In this document: positions 37,301-45,284 of the stretch, piece after piece | Layout of the letters: every line of letters starts with the position of its first letter | Numbering within the stretch: position 1 is the first letter of the stretch | Origin: Winogradskyella bathintestinalis | GTDB lineage: Bacteria > Bacteroidota > Bacteroidia > Flavobacteriales > Flavobacteriaceae | Length of the DNA: 64,000 bases | Reading direction: 5' to 3' | Assembly: GCF_030407435.1 (NCBI RefSeq) | Contig: NZ_JASDDK010000002.1 | Span: forward strand, 154,701 to 218,700 | Position numbers and translations under genes: made by a program | Notes under the pieces: generated by a model | The model's input: the letters and a program-made list of their open reading frames with translations, nothing else | Database searches by the model: none | What the model was told of the DNA's origin: nothing

Positions 37301-38673
37301 ATAAGGATAATCAACTGTCCAAAAAACGCAGCATTCATCATCTTTTTTGAAGCATTAGAAGCAACTTTATCTCGTTCTTTGGATGTTAGTTGTTTCTTTT
37401 TTAGTACTTGTGATGCAATTAGAAATACTGTACTTTCTACAATAATTACAGCTCCATCTACAATAATTCCGAAATCTATTGCACCCAAACTCATTAAGTT
37501 TACCCAAACATCAAAAACGTTCATTAAGATAAAAGCAAACAATAAGGATAATGGTATGGTTGAAGCGACAATTAAACCACCTCGCCAATTACCCAATAAG
37601 AAGATAAGGACAAAAATTACTATTAATGCACCTTCGATAAGATTTGTGGTTACAGTAGAAGTTGTTTCTGCTATTAACTTACTTCGGTCTAACAAAGGTT
37701 CGATGATTACACCTTCTGGTAATGACTTTTCTATTTGAGCCATTCGCTCTTTTACATTTGCGATAACATCATTGGAATTAGCACCTTTTAGCATCATCAC
37801 CAAACCACCTACAACTTCGCCTTCACCATCTTGGGTTAATGCACCATAACGTATTGCAGAACCGAATTGTACCGTAGCAATATCTCCAATAGTTACGGGA
37901 ATATTATTAATATTCTTGACTGTGATTTTTTTAATGTCATCTAAACTGCGTACCAGGCCTTCACCACGAATAAAATTTGCCTGATGGTTTTTTTCAATAT
38001 ATGCACCACCTGTGTTTTGATTATTGGCTTCAAGTGCATTAAACACATCGGTAATGGTTAAACCAATAGCGTTTAAATCGTTTGGGTCAACCGCTACTTC
38101 GTATTGTTTAATTTTCCCACCTATTGCGTTTACCTCAACCACACCTTCTACCATTGCCATTTGACGCTGTACAATCCAATCTTGTATTGAGCGTAAATCT
38201 GCAATGTTGTATTTGTCTTTATACTCTGGTGCTACTTTTAAGGTGTATTGATAAATCTCACCTAAACCTGTGGAAATAGGACCCATAGTCGGTTCTCCAA
38301 AACCAGCAGGAATTTGTTCTTTGACTTCGTTTAGTTTTTCGGCTACTAATTGGCGTGGTAGATAAGTTCCCATATCATCATCAAACACAATGGTAACCAC
38401 AGATAAGCCAAAACGTGAAATAGAACGAATTTCCTGAACATCGGGAAGATTGCTCATTGCCACCTCAATAGGATAGGTTACAATCTGTTCAATATCTTCT
38501 GTACCTAAATTGGGTGCTTGCGTAATAACCTGTACTTGGTTGTTAGTAATGTCTGGAACAGCATCGATTGGTACTTTGGTCATACTCCAAATACCTGCTC
38601 CAATTATGGTAAGCGTAAGCAAACCAATAATGAATTTGTTATTGATTGAAAAATCAATGATTTTATTAATCAT
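34339..38673 (-). CDS. czcA: CzcA-like heavy-metal RND pump fused to a TolC domain
   Basis: A 1444-residue fusion. Residues 1-1030 form a HME-RND pump beginning MINKIIDFSINNKFIIGLLT; the TM4 motif IDFGIIVDGAVIIVEST, with both Asp, is the divalent-metal CzcA (HME1) type. After a basic linker (RFKPNKKLV) there is a signal-like hydrophobic segment (residues about 1040-1062) and then a TolC-like OEP domain (to 1444) with coiled-coil repeats. Pump-channel fusions of this length are common in Bacteroidota. It should export Co/Zn/Cd with the CzcB-like adaptor encoded next. How the channel half reaches the outer membrane is unclear. Confidence 0.92.
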   Translation of the reverse strand: MINKIIDFSINNKFIIGLLTLTIIGAGIWSMTKVPIDAVPDITNNQVQVITQAPNLGTEDIEQIVTYPIEVAMSNLPDVQEIRSISRFGLSVVTIVFDDDMGTYLPRQLVAEKLNEVKEQIPAGFGEPTMGPISTGLGEIYQYTLKVAPEYKDKYNIADLRSIQDWIVQRQMAMVEGVVEVNAIGGKIKQYEVAVDPNDLNAIGLTITDVFNALEANNQNTGGAYIEKNHQANFIRGEGLVRSLDDIKKITVKNINNIPVTIGDIATVQFGSAIRYGALTQDGEGEVVGGLVMMLKGANSNDVIANVKERMAQIEKSLPEGVIIEPLLDRSKLIAETTSTVTTNLIEGALIVIFVLIFLLGNWRGGLIVASTIPLSLLFAFILMNVFDVWVNLMSLGAIDFGIIVDGAVIIVESTVFLIASQVLKKKQLTSKERDKVASNASKKMMNAAFFGQLIILIVFLPILALQGIEGKMFKPMALTFIFAMIGAMVLCLTYVPMMSALVLRAPINDKKSYGDRFVHWVEDKYQPLLVRALRKGKWVIGIAVVLFGITVFMFSRMGGEFIPQLDEGDIAFHAILKPGSSLTETIETTTKIEQIVKAKFPEVEKIVSRIGVAEIPTDPMPMDLADVFVILKPKSEWTSAETKDELIEKIKEAVEIVPGVNYEFTQPIEMRFNELLEGVREDIAIKLYGEEIDILSQKAEEISKIIAGTEGIGDMKAEATTGLPQMTINYNRNKLAQYGLQINTLNQTVQSAFAGGTAGVIFEGEKRFDLVVRLSSQNRKDISDVQNLYINLPSGTQIPLREIADISYKAGPMQISRDNTNRRTYVGINVRGRDVKSLVTEIKSKLDAQLELPSGYFIRYGGAFENLERASNRLQTVVPIALLLIFILIYFALKSLPQTLMIYIAIPMATIGGVVALWLRDMPFSISAGVGFIVLFGVAVLNGLVMISGLNELKEEGVTNLKDRIVEGTKRRIRPIMLTAFTDVLGFLPMAISSSAGAEVQRPLATVVIGGLLTSTLLTLFVLPILYHWVENKSFRFKPNKKLVTASAMVLLLFGFTTQSNAQEINDTIPEISLQEAIKLSKSNYPMLKQQQLEITKQEQLKATAYDFGTTQIFTGGEEIDNGNGIYTTIGVGQSNIDVFGIGSKKKLQEQRILLAQKAFQLSELELELEVKKAWSKCYQMKRNYHLYKELDSIYSKFEQAVALNYEVEAISKLEYSAAKNQAFQIQNKKVQAYSDYLIALQQFNLWLVSEEIFTVSDEFDVTVDMEMKTFDVESHPLYSMSQNIVDEAEAKYKAAKTDNLPKFNFQGGLQKVNGNSGFYTYQAGISIPFLSGSNKAQVKSARIDKEIAETNVAFKKQAIKSRFVQAKENYIKWKTSWEFYKDQVLPLTKEQKTGALLAYREGEIDYTAFTQLIKEAIQSELEAQTTLVNYLESTFQLQYFNQ

Positions 38674-38796
38674 ATAAAATGTATTAATTCAGTTAAACTA
38701 TTCGATACAATTCTGATATAAGAAATAGAATTACACGAAATGATAAGAACCTTTTAGGTTCAAAATTGGATATAGTTATCCTTTAAAAAAACTGAA

Positions 38797-39192
38797 TTAT
38801 ACTTTAGGGGGTTGGAAAAGTGATTCCAAATATCTGGAAGTGAAGTCTACTTTATGTAAATTATACTGTTTTTTCTCTTCAAATTTTAGTTGCTTGGTTA
38901 AAGCCAAATTATTGTTCGCAATAATTAATACCAAAGGGTGACAACACTGATTATGGGAATGGACTGGTGTATTCTCCTTATCTGGGTTATGATGATGTTC
39001 TTCATTTTTAGCATCGCTGTCAATGTAGTCTTCAACTAAATATTCAAAGAAAGAGTCGCCATAAACTTTATGGTTTTGATAATGGGTAATTACATTTGAA
39101 ATTTCTTTAATTGGGCCACAAAAGTCCATATCTATGCTTATCCCTTGAAAAAAGAATAAAATAGACATTGATATGGAAACAATTATTTTCAT
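38797..39192 (-). CDS. Small exported His-rich protein (HYC_CC_PP-like, divergent)
   Basis: A 131-residue protein. A hydrophobic N-terminus (IIVSISMSILFFFQGISI) is followed by DMDFCGPI, an acidic middle, a His-rich stretch (EEHHHNPDKENTPVHSHNQC), then CC and a terminal FQPPKV. It has the order C...CC...PP of the HYC_CC_PP family but lacks the HYC triplet. It heads the divalent-metal genes 123 bases upstream of the CzcA-like gene. A periplasmic metal-binding role is likely. The ATG at 39192 is preferred over 39222 because it puts the hydrophobic segment at the N-terminus. Confidence 0.7.
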   Translation of the reverse strand: MKIIVSISMSILFFFQGISIDMDFCGPIKEISNVITHYQNHKVYGDSFFEYLVEDYIDSDAKNEEHHHNPDKENTPVHSHNQCCHPLVLIIANNNLALTKQLKFEEKKQYNLHKVDFTSRYLESLFQPPKV

Positions 39193-39255
39193 ATAATTTA
39201 GACAAATATACAAATTAATCAATGCACAAGTTGTGCAAATAAATTGATTGGTAAA

Positions 39256-41364
39256 TTATAAAAACCATAAAGCATTTTTTGCATTATCTGGAACACCATT
39301 ATTAAAGCGTGGTGCTATTTGTGCAACCATTTCAGGATATTTTATGGTAATTGGTACATTTTGTTGTCGTAGTGATTTCCAGTATAGTCTGCTAAACTGA
39401 TATACTTGCGTTAATAATTCTAATACTACATTTGCATCTTCAAAAGCATCTTCATCTGGACTGCTTATTTTAATTTTTATTGGAAATGGATAACCATCTG
39501 TATCTGCATAGCGTTGTGAATTGGGATAACGTGCGTTGTTAAACAACAGAAATTGGTTTTCACTAATACGTATGTATGTACCACTAACTGGCATTAATTT
39601 TTTATTCCAATTAAGGTCGTAAGCAATAATATCTTCCGCTTCGGTTTTATTGATATTAAGAATGTATAAAGGCACTTTTAAGCCTAATGAATGCATCCCA
39701 CTTATAATGGGTTTTAACTCTTCGTAACTCATTTCCTTGTAAAAATGAATGACCACTTTATCTGCTTCTGCAACCGATGTAAAATCCCTAATGGCTTTAC
39801 AGATACTACCTGCTAACAGGTCTGTTTCTGTTTGGTCGAAATATTCAAACTTTCTAAATAAGCCATTATTTTGAAAACTAAAGGCACTTGCAATATAACG
39901 TCTGTTCTCGCCTTGATTGGTAAATGCTCCAACACCTATTACTAATTCTTTTTTATCGGTTACTGCCAACTTCCACGGTGCACCGCCTAATTTAGCGTGT
40001 ATAGCCAATGCCATATTTTGTAACGAGAATTGAAAATTGTATTGGTTTTCTATATTCTCAACCATCTTATGATAATCTACCACTTGGGTTACTATGCCTT
40101 CGTTTAAGAACAGTTCTTTGATTTGAATATAGATGTCGCGGTCTTCTGGATTTGGCGTGAACTTATCAAAAGGACTTAAATAAAATGCTGCATAGCGCAC
40201 AGTATCGTGGTCGAAAGATAATTTTTCTAACTGCTCTGTAATTTCTGGTATTGGGTCGTTTTGGTTAGTGAACTCAATGAAATGTTCTTTAGAAGTTGCA
40301 GCCTTAATATTTACGTAATCTTCAATCCCTTTGAAATACTTTTTTTGAGAGGTAACACCAGATTTAAGGTTGTTATAAAAGGATTTAATGGCTTCTTTAT
40401 GAGAGGTATGGTACACAAAGAAAAACTTAATGTTTTGATTATTTGGTCTCTTATAAGGATTTAGGTTATTCATTGCCAATTTAGGCACTAAATGCGTTTT
40501 TTTATTGCCATATTGGTCTTTGCCAAATTCCAGCAAACCCAATCGTGGGTCTATATGATTTATGCGGTTACGTGGTACATCTATAAATGCATCATCTTTA
40601 AATGGAAATATGGCTTTAAAGTCTTCGGTAAATAAGTAGTTTTTCGCAAAGTTGTTGATGAGTGCCACATACTTTTGGTATTTGTTGGCTTGACGTACTG
40701 GTTCTTCAATAGGAATATCCAAAGCTCTTGCCAATGGTAAACTAAAAATTGGAAATGCTTTGTCAAATTCTATAGCATTATAAAATTCTTCCTTTTCCTC
40801 TGTGTCGAGGTTCATTTGATAGTTGATTGTTTTTTGACCATAAACACAACGTCTAATTAACTCTGTTTCCTCAATATCCTTAACTGACTTTGTGAGGACT
40901 TTTGATGTACCATCAAACGACACAATAAGTTCTGGTAAGTCGGTAAGTTTAGCAAACTGAATTTTAAACGAGAATTTGTAATATAGGTTATAATGTTCTG
41001 TATTTCCTTTAAGTGATGGTATCCACACTTGCACATCGCCTACAAAGTTTTTGACAACTATATAATCTTTTGATTGAAAATAGCTTCTTAACTGATGCTT
41101 CAAATATTGCTTATAGATTCTTAATTCTCTACCATTAACCAAATTAATTTTTATGCTTGGTGCATTCGGTATTTGATTAGTAAAGGTTGTAAATATTTGG
41201 TCTGTATTGGATAAGTCTATATCTGGAAACGCCTCTTTAATCTGCCTTGAAAACTTTGATTTATGGATTGGGTGACTGCCTTCTATATCTTCTAAAGAAA
41301 AGAAAAATGTAGGTGCGCTATTAGGCCATTTAAAGTTTAGTATGTTGGTTTTGAGATGTTCCAT
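39256..41364 (-). CDS. Prokaryotic Argonaute (PIWI domain protein)
   Basis: A 702-residue protein of the pAgo family. The C-terminal half has the MID guide-binding signature DIYIQIKELFLNEGIVTQVV (near residues 405-425), then QNMALAIHAKLGGAPWKLAV leading into PIWI, and ends hydrophobic (ALWFL), as Argonautes do. The N-terminal 400 residues hold N/PAZ-like regions that I cannot delimit. By eye, the DEDX catalytic positions are not conserved: the first motif reads VIGVGAF (Gly where Asp is expected) and the third VVIHFYKE (no Asp). So it may be nuclease-inactive or of a divergent class. It is the last gene of a tight operon with an XRE regulator, a type IIG restriction enzyme and a 107-residue protein. 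Confidence 0.85.
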   Translation of the reverse strand: MEHLKTNILNFKWPNSAPTFFFSLEDIEGSHPIHKSKFSRQIKEAFPDIDLSNTDQIFTTFTNQIPNAPSIKINLVNGRELRIYKQYLKHQLRSYFQSKDYIVVKNFVGDVQVWIPSLKGNTEHYNLYYKFSFKIQFAKLTDLPELIVSFDGTSKVLTKSVKDIEETELIRRCVYGQKTINYQMNLDTEEKEEFYNAIEFDKAFPIFSLPLARALDIPIEEPVRQANKYQKYVALINNFAKNYLFTEDFKAIFPFKDDAFIDVPRNRINHIDPRLGLLEFGKDQYGNKKTHLVPKLAMNNLNPYKRPNNQNIKFFFVYHTSHKEAIKSFYNNLKSGVTSQKKYFKGIEDYVNIKAATSKEHFIEFTNQNDPIPEITEQLEKLSFDHDTVRYAAFYLSPFDKFTPNPEDRDIYIQIKELFLNEGIVTQVVDYHKMVENIENQYNFQFSLQNMALAIHAKLGGAPWKLAVTDKKELVIGVGAFTNQGENRRYIASAFSFQNNGLFRKFEYFDQTETDLLAGSICKAIRDFTSVAEADKVVIHFYKEMSYEELKPIISGMHSLGLKVPLYILNINKTEAEDIIAYDLNWNKKLMPVSGTYIRISENQFLLFNNARYPNSQRYADTDGYPFPIKIKISSPDEDAFEDANVVLELLTQVYQFSRLYWKSLRQQNVPITIKYPEMVAQIAPRFNNGVPDNAKNALWFL

Positions 41365-41393
41365 AGATAATTTCTTTAGTAGTTACATAAACC

Positions 41394-41717
41394 CTATTTA
41401 AATTGTTCTGTTATTAATAATCCTTTTTCAATTACAGTAGCAACATCGTTACTGTTTTTTGCTTGTGCATTTAGAGAGCCTAAAACTTTTAAGCTTTCTT
41501 CTGTTTGGTAATCAATAGCTTGTTTAAAAAAAACTTCAATAGCTTGTTCTATTCTGTTTTTTAAGGTTTTAAGTTCTTTTTGATAGTTGTCTTTTTCTTC
41601 TGCTCTGGTAAGGGAATAATATTCGCCTTTTGAAGGTCTTTTAATTCTTTTATCCAATTTGTATGCTCTATTTAAAAATGCTTCTAAACGCATTGCAATC
41701 ATTTCTTGTGTTGCCAT
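41394..41717 (-). CDS. Hypothetical helical protein (107 aa) between the restriction and Argonaute genes
   Basis: A 107-residue, highly charged, nearly all-helical protein beginning MATQEMIAMRLEAFLNRAYK, with a basic first half and KNRIEQAIEVFFKQAIDYQ in the middle. There is no signal peptide, Cys cluster or recognisable domain. It starts 3 bases after the stop of the restriction-modification gene and ends 29 bases before the Argonaute gene, so it is co-transcribed with both. It may be a structural or regulatory partner of either. I do not recognise the family. Confidence 0.75.
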   Translation of the reverse strand: MATQEMIAMRLEAFLNRAYKLDKRIKRPSKGEYYSLTRAEEKDNYQKELKTLKNRIEQAIEVFFKQAIDYQTEESLKVLGSLNAQAKNSNDVATVIEKGLLITEQFK

Positions 41718-41720
41718 ATC

Positions 41721-44700
41721 TTAACTGTTTTCTATAATGTCTCGTTCTTCTTGTGTTAAATCATATAAATCGTACACCATAGTATCTATTGTTTCTTCTC
41801 TTTGGGTGATTTGGGTTTTTAACTCTTGGGCTTTTTTCTTGTTGTCCTCAAAGAGTTCTAACCACTCAAACTCGTCTTTTTTGGTCAATGGTGTGCCACC
41901 TGCTTTTTTAATGGCTTTGTTGAGTTCTTTTATAAAGTCTGCAAAGTCTAACTCGTGCCAGTTTTCGAGTTTGCGAGTTAGTTTTTCAATTTGTGTACTT
42001 ACTGAAAAGTACTTTATAAACTTATTAGTATAATCATTCAATTCTTTGTTTAAATCAAGTAATGAAACGACTAATTTTTTAAATTTTTCTTGTTCCTCAA
42101 CAGTTATTTTTTTTACTGGTATTGTTCTAATGTCAGATAAGGTTAATTGAGAAAAATCATCCTTTGAAGCAGTCGTTGAGCCTTTAGTTTTCATAAATGA
42201 AAATAACTTACTATTGATTAAAGCCAATAAGTAATGTATTTCGTAATTATCATTTGTTATTTTAAGATTATAAATATCTTTTTTATTGACAAACTCATCA
42301 CTTACAAGTGAAGCCATAATTCTAAATTGTCTATTTATTAATCTGCGTATAATTATTCTTTCATCTTGGAAAAAAGAATAATCTTTTGGCTTCTCTCTTA
42401 AATTATCGCTGTAATGTACCCAAGAAAATTCTTCAGACTTCTGATACCTTCCCAAATATCCAGTAAAGTATTTTTTATACCCTTCAATATAATCATCACT
42501 AACATCATCTGAATTTGGTAAAATCCCTCTTATGGAATCACTAATATCATCGAGAGTAATTGTGTCTTTAACTATTTTTGGTTGAAGAGTGTAGAAAAAA
42601 GGATTTAAAACAACTTTTAAAGAATCCAATTGCATCCAAAACTTGGATGGAAGCAATAATAAATTTCTTTCTTCAATTAAACTGGTATCGAATTTTTCAC
42701 GGGCTCCAAACTCTAATACTCTTGAGTAATATTCTTCTGATTTTTCATTATTGAATACATAAATACCTGTATCAACATAGGCATCTTTAAAAACATCATA
42801 AGGAAGTTTAATACCTATTTCTAATTTCAAATTTGAGGCAATAAACTTTCTTGTACTATTATATTTATCACCTGTTTGCCACGAAACAGGAATTATGTAG
42901 CTACTATAAGAAGATTCTTTTGTAATTCTACTTGCTAATTCTATGAATGAAGTATAAATATCAAAATTTGATTGAAAACTAATAAAATTGTTAGTTATAT
43001 ATTCTCTAACGGATTCAGACAATTTAGCACCATAAGGTGGATTCCCAATCACTACATCAAAACCACCTTTATCAAATATCTGCGAGAATTGTTCTTGCCA
43101 ATTAAAGGCTTTATTGCCTGCAATGGTCTTACTATCTATAAGGCTATTACCACATTTAATATTGTTACTTAAATCGTTGAGTTTTCTGCGTGGTTGCGCT
43201 GTACGTAACCAAAGCGATAGTTTGGCAATTTCTACCGATTCTTCGTTTAGGTCCACACCATAAATGTTGTTTTCTAAAATGGTGTTTTCTATATCGCTTA
43301 ATATTAAGCCACCACCTAATACTTTAGATTTCAACTCATCTATGTAACGATGTTCTTTAATTAAAAAATCTAATGCTTGGTTTAAAAATGCTCCAGAGCC
43401 ACAAGCTGGGTCGCATATCGTAATTTGTAATAACCATCCACGATAGGTATCTAATACCACTATTAACTCTTTTTTAGTGCTTTGGTGTGTGCCTCGTTTA
43501 ACCTCAAAATAGGCTTCTTCCTTAAAGCCTAATGTTTTCTTTTTTTCTTGGCAGAGTTTACCAACGGTGTTTTCTACAATGTATTTGGTAATGTATTTTG
43601 GGGTATAGAATACGCCATCTTTTTTACGTTTACTCTTTTGCTTATCGAACTCGCCACCTTCAATTTCGGCATTGACGCTTTCAATCTCGTTGAGTGAGTT
43701 TTCAAAGATGTGTCCTAAAATATTAACATCTACCTGACTGCTAAAATCGTATTTAGCCAGTTTGTAGGTGTGTTTGTAGAGTAAGTCATCATCGATTTCC
43801 AAACTATCGAGAATAGCATCTGGTTTAAAGAGTCCGCCATTGTAGGCATAGATTTCTGCTCTTGATGTTGTGCCTTTTCTGCCTTCATCTAAAAAATGAA
43901 AATATTGTTTAAAGAGGTTGTATAGTGGACGTTCGTCACCAAAATCGATGTCGGCTTTCCACTTATCCAGAATTTGAATGGTTGAGTTTGGTGGCAGTAA
44001 ATCTCTATCTTCTGCAAAGAATATGAACAGGAAACGGTCTATGAGTTTCTGTGATTTTTTGAACAGGGAAAGTTTGACGTTTTTTTCGAGGGCTTTATTT
44101 TCGTTAGCGTTGTTTTCTTCAAGAGATTGTCGCGCTTCGCTCGCAATGACAGCATCACTTTTTATACGTTTTGCATTTCGTTTTACGAGGTCTCTAAAGA
44201 GTTCGCGTTTAAATACCGAATAGTCGTTGTAAAACTGTTTGGTGATTTTATCTTCTTCTACTAAAGAGGCTTCTTTAATAGTTAGTGGTAGGTTATTAAG
44301 AATATTGTCTTTTTGTAAACAGAGATACAATAAAGCAAATTCTTCTGGTGCTAATTGAAAGAGATTGAACTCTAAAAATTCTGTAGCATCGTTAATGTAA
44401 AACCTCAACTTTTCAAAATTGGATGTAATAATATAAACACAGCCTTTTTGGTTGGCTTTATAGTCGAACGCTTGTTTGCGGATGCTTTCTAAATCTTTGG
44501 TATTGGTTCCTTTGAGTTCAATAACACCAATGGCTTTAGCTTCTTTTAAAATAGCGCCATCTGCCTTACCTGCTCCTTTTTGGTTTTTAAACTCGGTAGT
44601 AATATTAAAGTCTGGTTTTGGGTTCAGGGTATAATCCAAGACATTTACAAACAACTCATCCAGAAACTTTGCCTGGTATTGTTCTTCTTTAGAGTTTTTA

Positions 44701-44822
44701 ATATTCTCCTGAATGATAACATTGTGAAAATACTTGGTGTATTTTTTATAGGCACGCTCTACTACTGAAGCATCTTGTTGCGCCAAATAGGTTTTTAATA
44801 CTGATGTTTGAAATAATGCCAT
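41721..44822 (-). CDS. Type IIG (Eco57I-like) restriction-modification enzyme
   Basis: A 1033-residue fusion of nuclease, methyltransferase and specificity regions. Near residues 87-105 KADGAI...IGVIELKG forms a PD-(D/E)xK nuclease centre. The N6-adenine methyltransferase has motif I DPACGSGAF (near 474) and motif IV VVIGNPPYG (near 594). The C-terminal ~350 residues are the target-recognition part, with a helical end (ENWHELDFADFIKELNKA). Type IIG enzymes cut unmodified DNA and methylate their own site. VIASEARQSL near residue 225 is an in-frame dispersed repeat. It starts 7 bases after the XRE regulator gene and is followed by the 107-residue protein and Argonaute genes. Confidence 0.92.
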   Translation of the reverse strand: MALFQTSVLKTYLAQQDASVVERAYKKYTKYFHNVIIQENIKNSKEEQYQAKFLDELFVNVLDYTLNPKPDFNITTEFKNQKGAGKADGAILKEAKAIGVIELKGTNTKDLESIRKQAFDYKANQKGCVYIITSNFEKLRFYINDATEFLEFNLFQLAPEEFALLYLCLQKDNILNNLPLTIKEASLVEEDKITKQFYNDYSVFKRELFRDLVKRNAKRIKSDAVIASEARQSLEENNANENKALEKNVKLSLFKKSQKLIDRFLFIFFAEDRDLLPPNSTIQILDKWKADIDFGDERPLYNLFKQYFHFLDEGRKGTTSRAEIYAYNGGLFKPDAILDSLEIDDDLLYKHTYKLAKYDFSSQVDVNILGHIFENSLNEIESVNAEIEGGEFDKQKSKRKKDGVFYTPKYITKYIVENTVGKLCQEKKKTLGFKEEAYFEVKRGTHQSTKKELIVVLDTYRGWLLQITICDPACGSGAFLNQALDFLIKEHRYIDELKSKVLGGGLILSDIENTILENNIYGVDLNEESVEIAKLSLWLRTAQPRRKLNDLSNNIKCGNSLIDSKTIAGNKAFNWQEQFSQIFDKGGFDVVIGNPPYGAKLSESVREYITNNFISFQSNFDIYTSFIELASRITKESSYSSYIIPVSWQTGDKYNSTRKFIASNLKLEIGIKLPYDVFKDAYVDTGIYVFNNEKSEEYYSRVLEFGAREKFDTSLIEERNLLLLPSKFWMQLDSLKVVLNPFFYTLQPKIVKDTITLDDISDSIRGILPNSDDVSDDYIEGYKKYFTGYLGRYQKSEEFSWVHYSDNLREKPKDYSFFQDERIIIRRLINRQFRIMASLVSDEFVNKKDIYNLKITNDNYEIHYLLALINSKLFSFMKTKGSTTASKDDFSQLTLSDIRTIPVKKITVEEQEKFKKLVVSLLDLNKELNDYTNKFIKYFSVSTQIEKLTRKLENWHELDFADFIKELNKAIKKAGGTPLTKKDEFEWLELFEDNKKKAQELKTQITQREETIDTMVYDLYDLTQEERDIIENS
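44123..44150. repeat. In-frame dispersed repeat inside the type IIG gene (28 bases)
   Basis: On the coding strand it begins GTCATTGCGAGCGAAGCGCG and ends AATCTC, encoding VIASEARQS. It matches the CusA-gene repeat at 27710-27737 in length, ends, core and reading phase. Confidence 0.65.
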
Positions 44823-44829
44823 TTAGAAG

Positions 44830-45129
44830 CTATTGTTTTTTTTTGGTTAAGTTCTTAATTTCCTGCTCTGCTTTTTTGAGGATTTCCGTACTGTTGGATT
44901 CATCCTTAATCATATTGACAATTTTATCTGCCATCCAAAGGTTTAGCAACTCATCTTTATTTTTGTTTAAAACCTTTGCTAAATCTTCTACCTGTTCACG
45001 TCTTGCAGTACGATTGCCTCGCTCTATTTTGCTTAAATAGGCTACATCCATATTAAGGTTTGCAGCCATTTCACGCAAAAGCATATTGCGCTTTTCGCGT
45101 AATGAACGTATGTACTCTCCAAACTCCAT
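44830..45129 (-). CDS. XRE-family regulator (controller-protein-like)
   Basis: A protein of about 99 residues starting MEFGEYIRSLREKRNMLLRE, with a full Cro/C1-type HTH (MAANLNMDVAYLSKIERGNRTA) and a helical tail. Small XRE proteins directly upstream of restriction genes are usually controller (C) proteins that time nuclease expression. The frame extends to 45153, but the ATG at 45129 starts at the domain edge and leaves a palindromic site 12 bases upstream. The next gene begins 7 bases after its stop. Confidence 0.85.
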   Translation of the reverse strand: MEFGEYIRSLREKRNMLLREMAANLNMDVAYLSKIERGNRTARREQVEDLAKVLNKNKDELLNLWMADKIVNMIKDESNSTEILKKAEQEIKNLTKKKQ

Positions 45130-45140
45130 AATAGAATTAT

Positions 45141-45164
45141 TTAGACTTGTCAATATTTGTCTAA
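45141..45164 (-). promoter_or_regulatory. Candidate operator of the restriction/Argonaute operon
   Basis: TTAGAC (45141-45146) and GTCTAA (45159-45164) form an inverted repeat with a 12-base spacer, and inside it GACTTGTC (45144-45151) is a second small palindrome. It lies 12-35 bases before the XRE start codon. GAC...GTC half-sites resemble C-protein operator boxes. Function is inferred. Confidence 0.5.
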
Positions 45165-45284
45165 TTTAAGAAAAGGAAAGAAAGAAGTAAGAAAAAGATA
45201 TAAACAGTTATTAACAGCAAATGAGGAAGTTAAGGATTTGAGGAAATCATTTAACTCATATCCTTTAATCCTTAAAATCCTTAA

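Noticed and set aside
39256..45153. A BREX or DISARM-type defence cluster
   Set aside because: The methyltransferase carries its own nuclease centre and no PglZ, helicase or PLD genes are nearby; type IIG fits better.
45230..45284. A terminator after the DUF3987 gene
   Set aside because: A 10-bp stem exists but with a 35-base loop and no T-tract on the proper side, so support is too weak.
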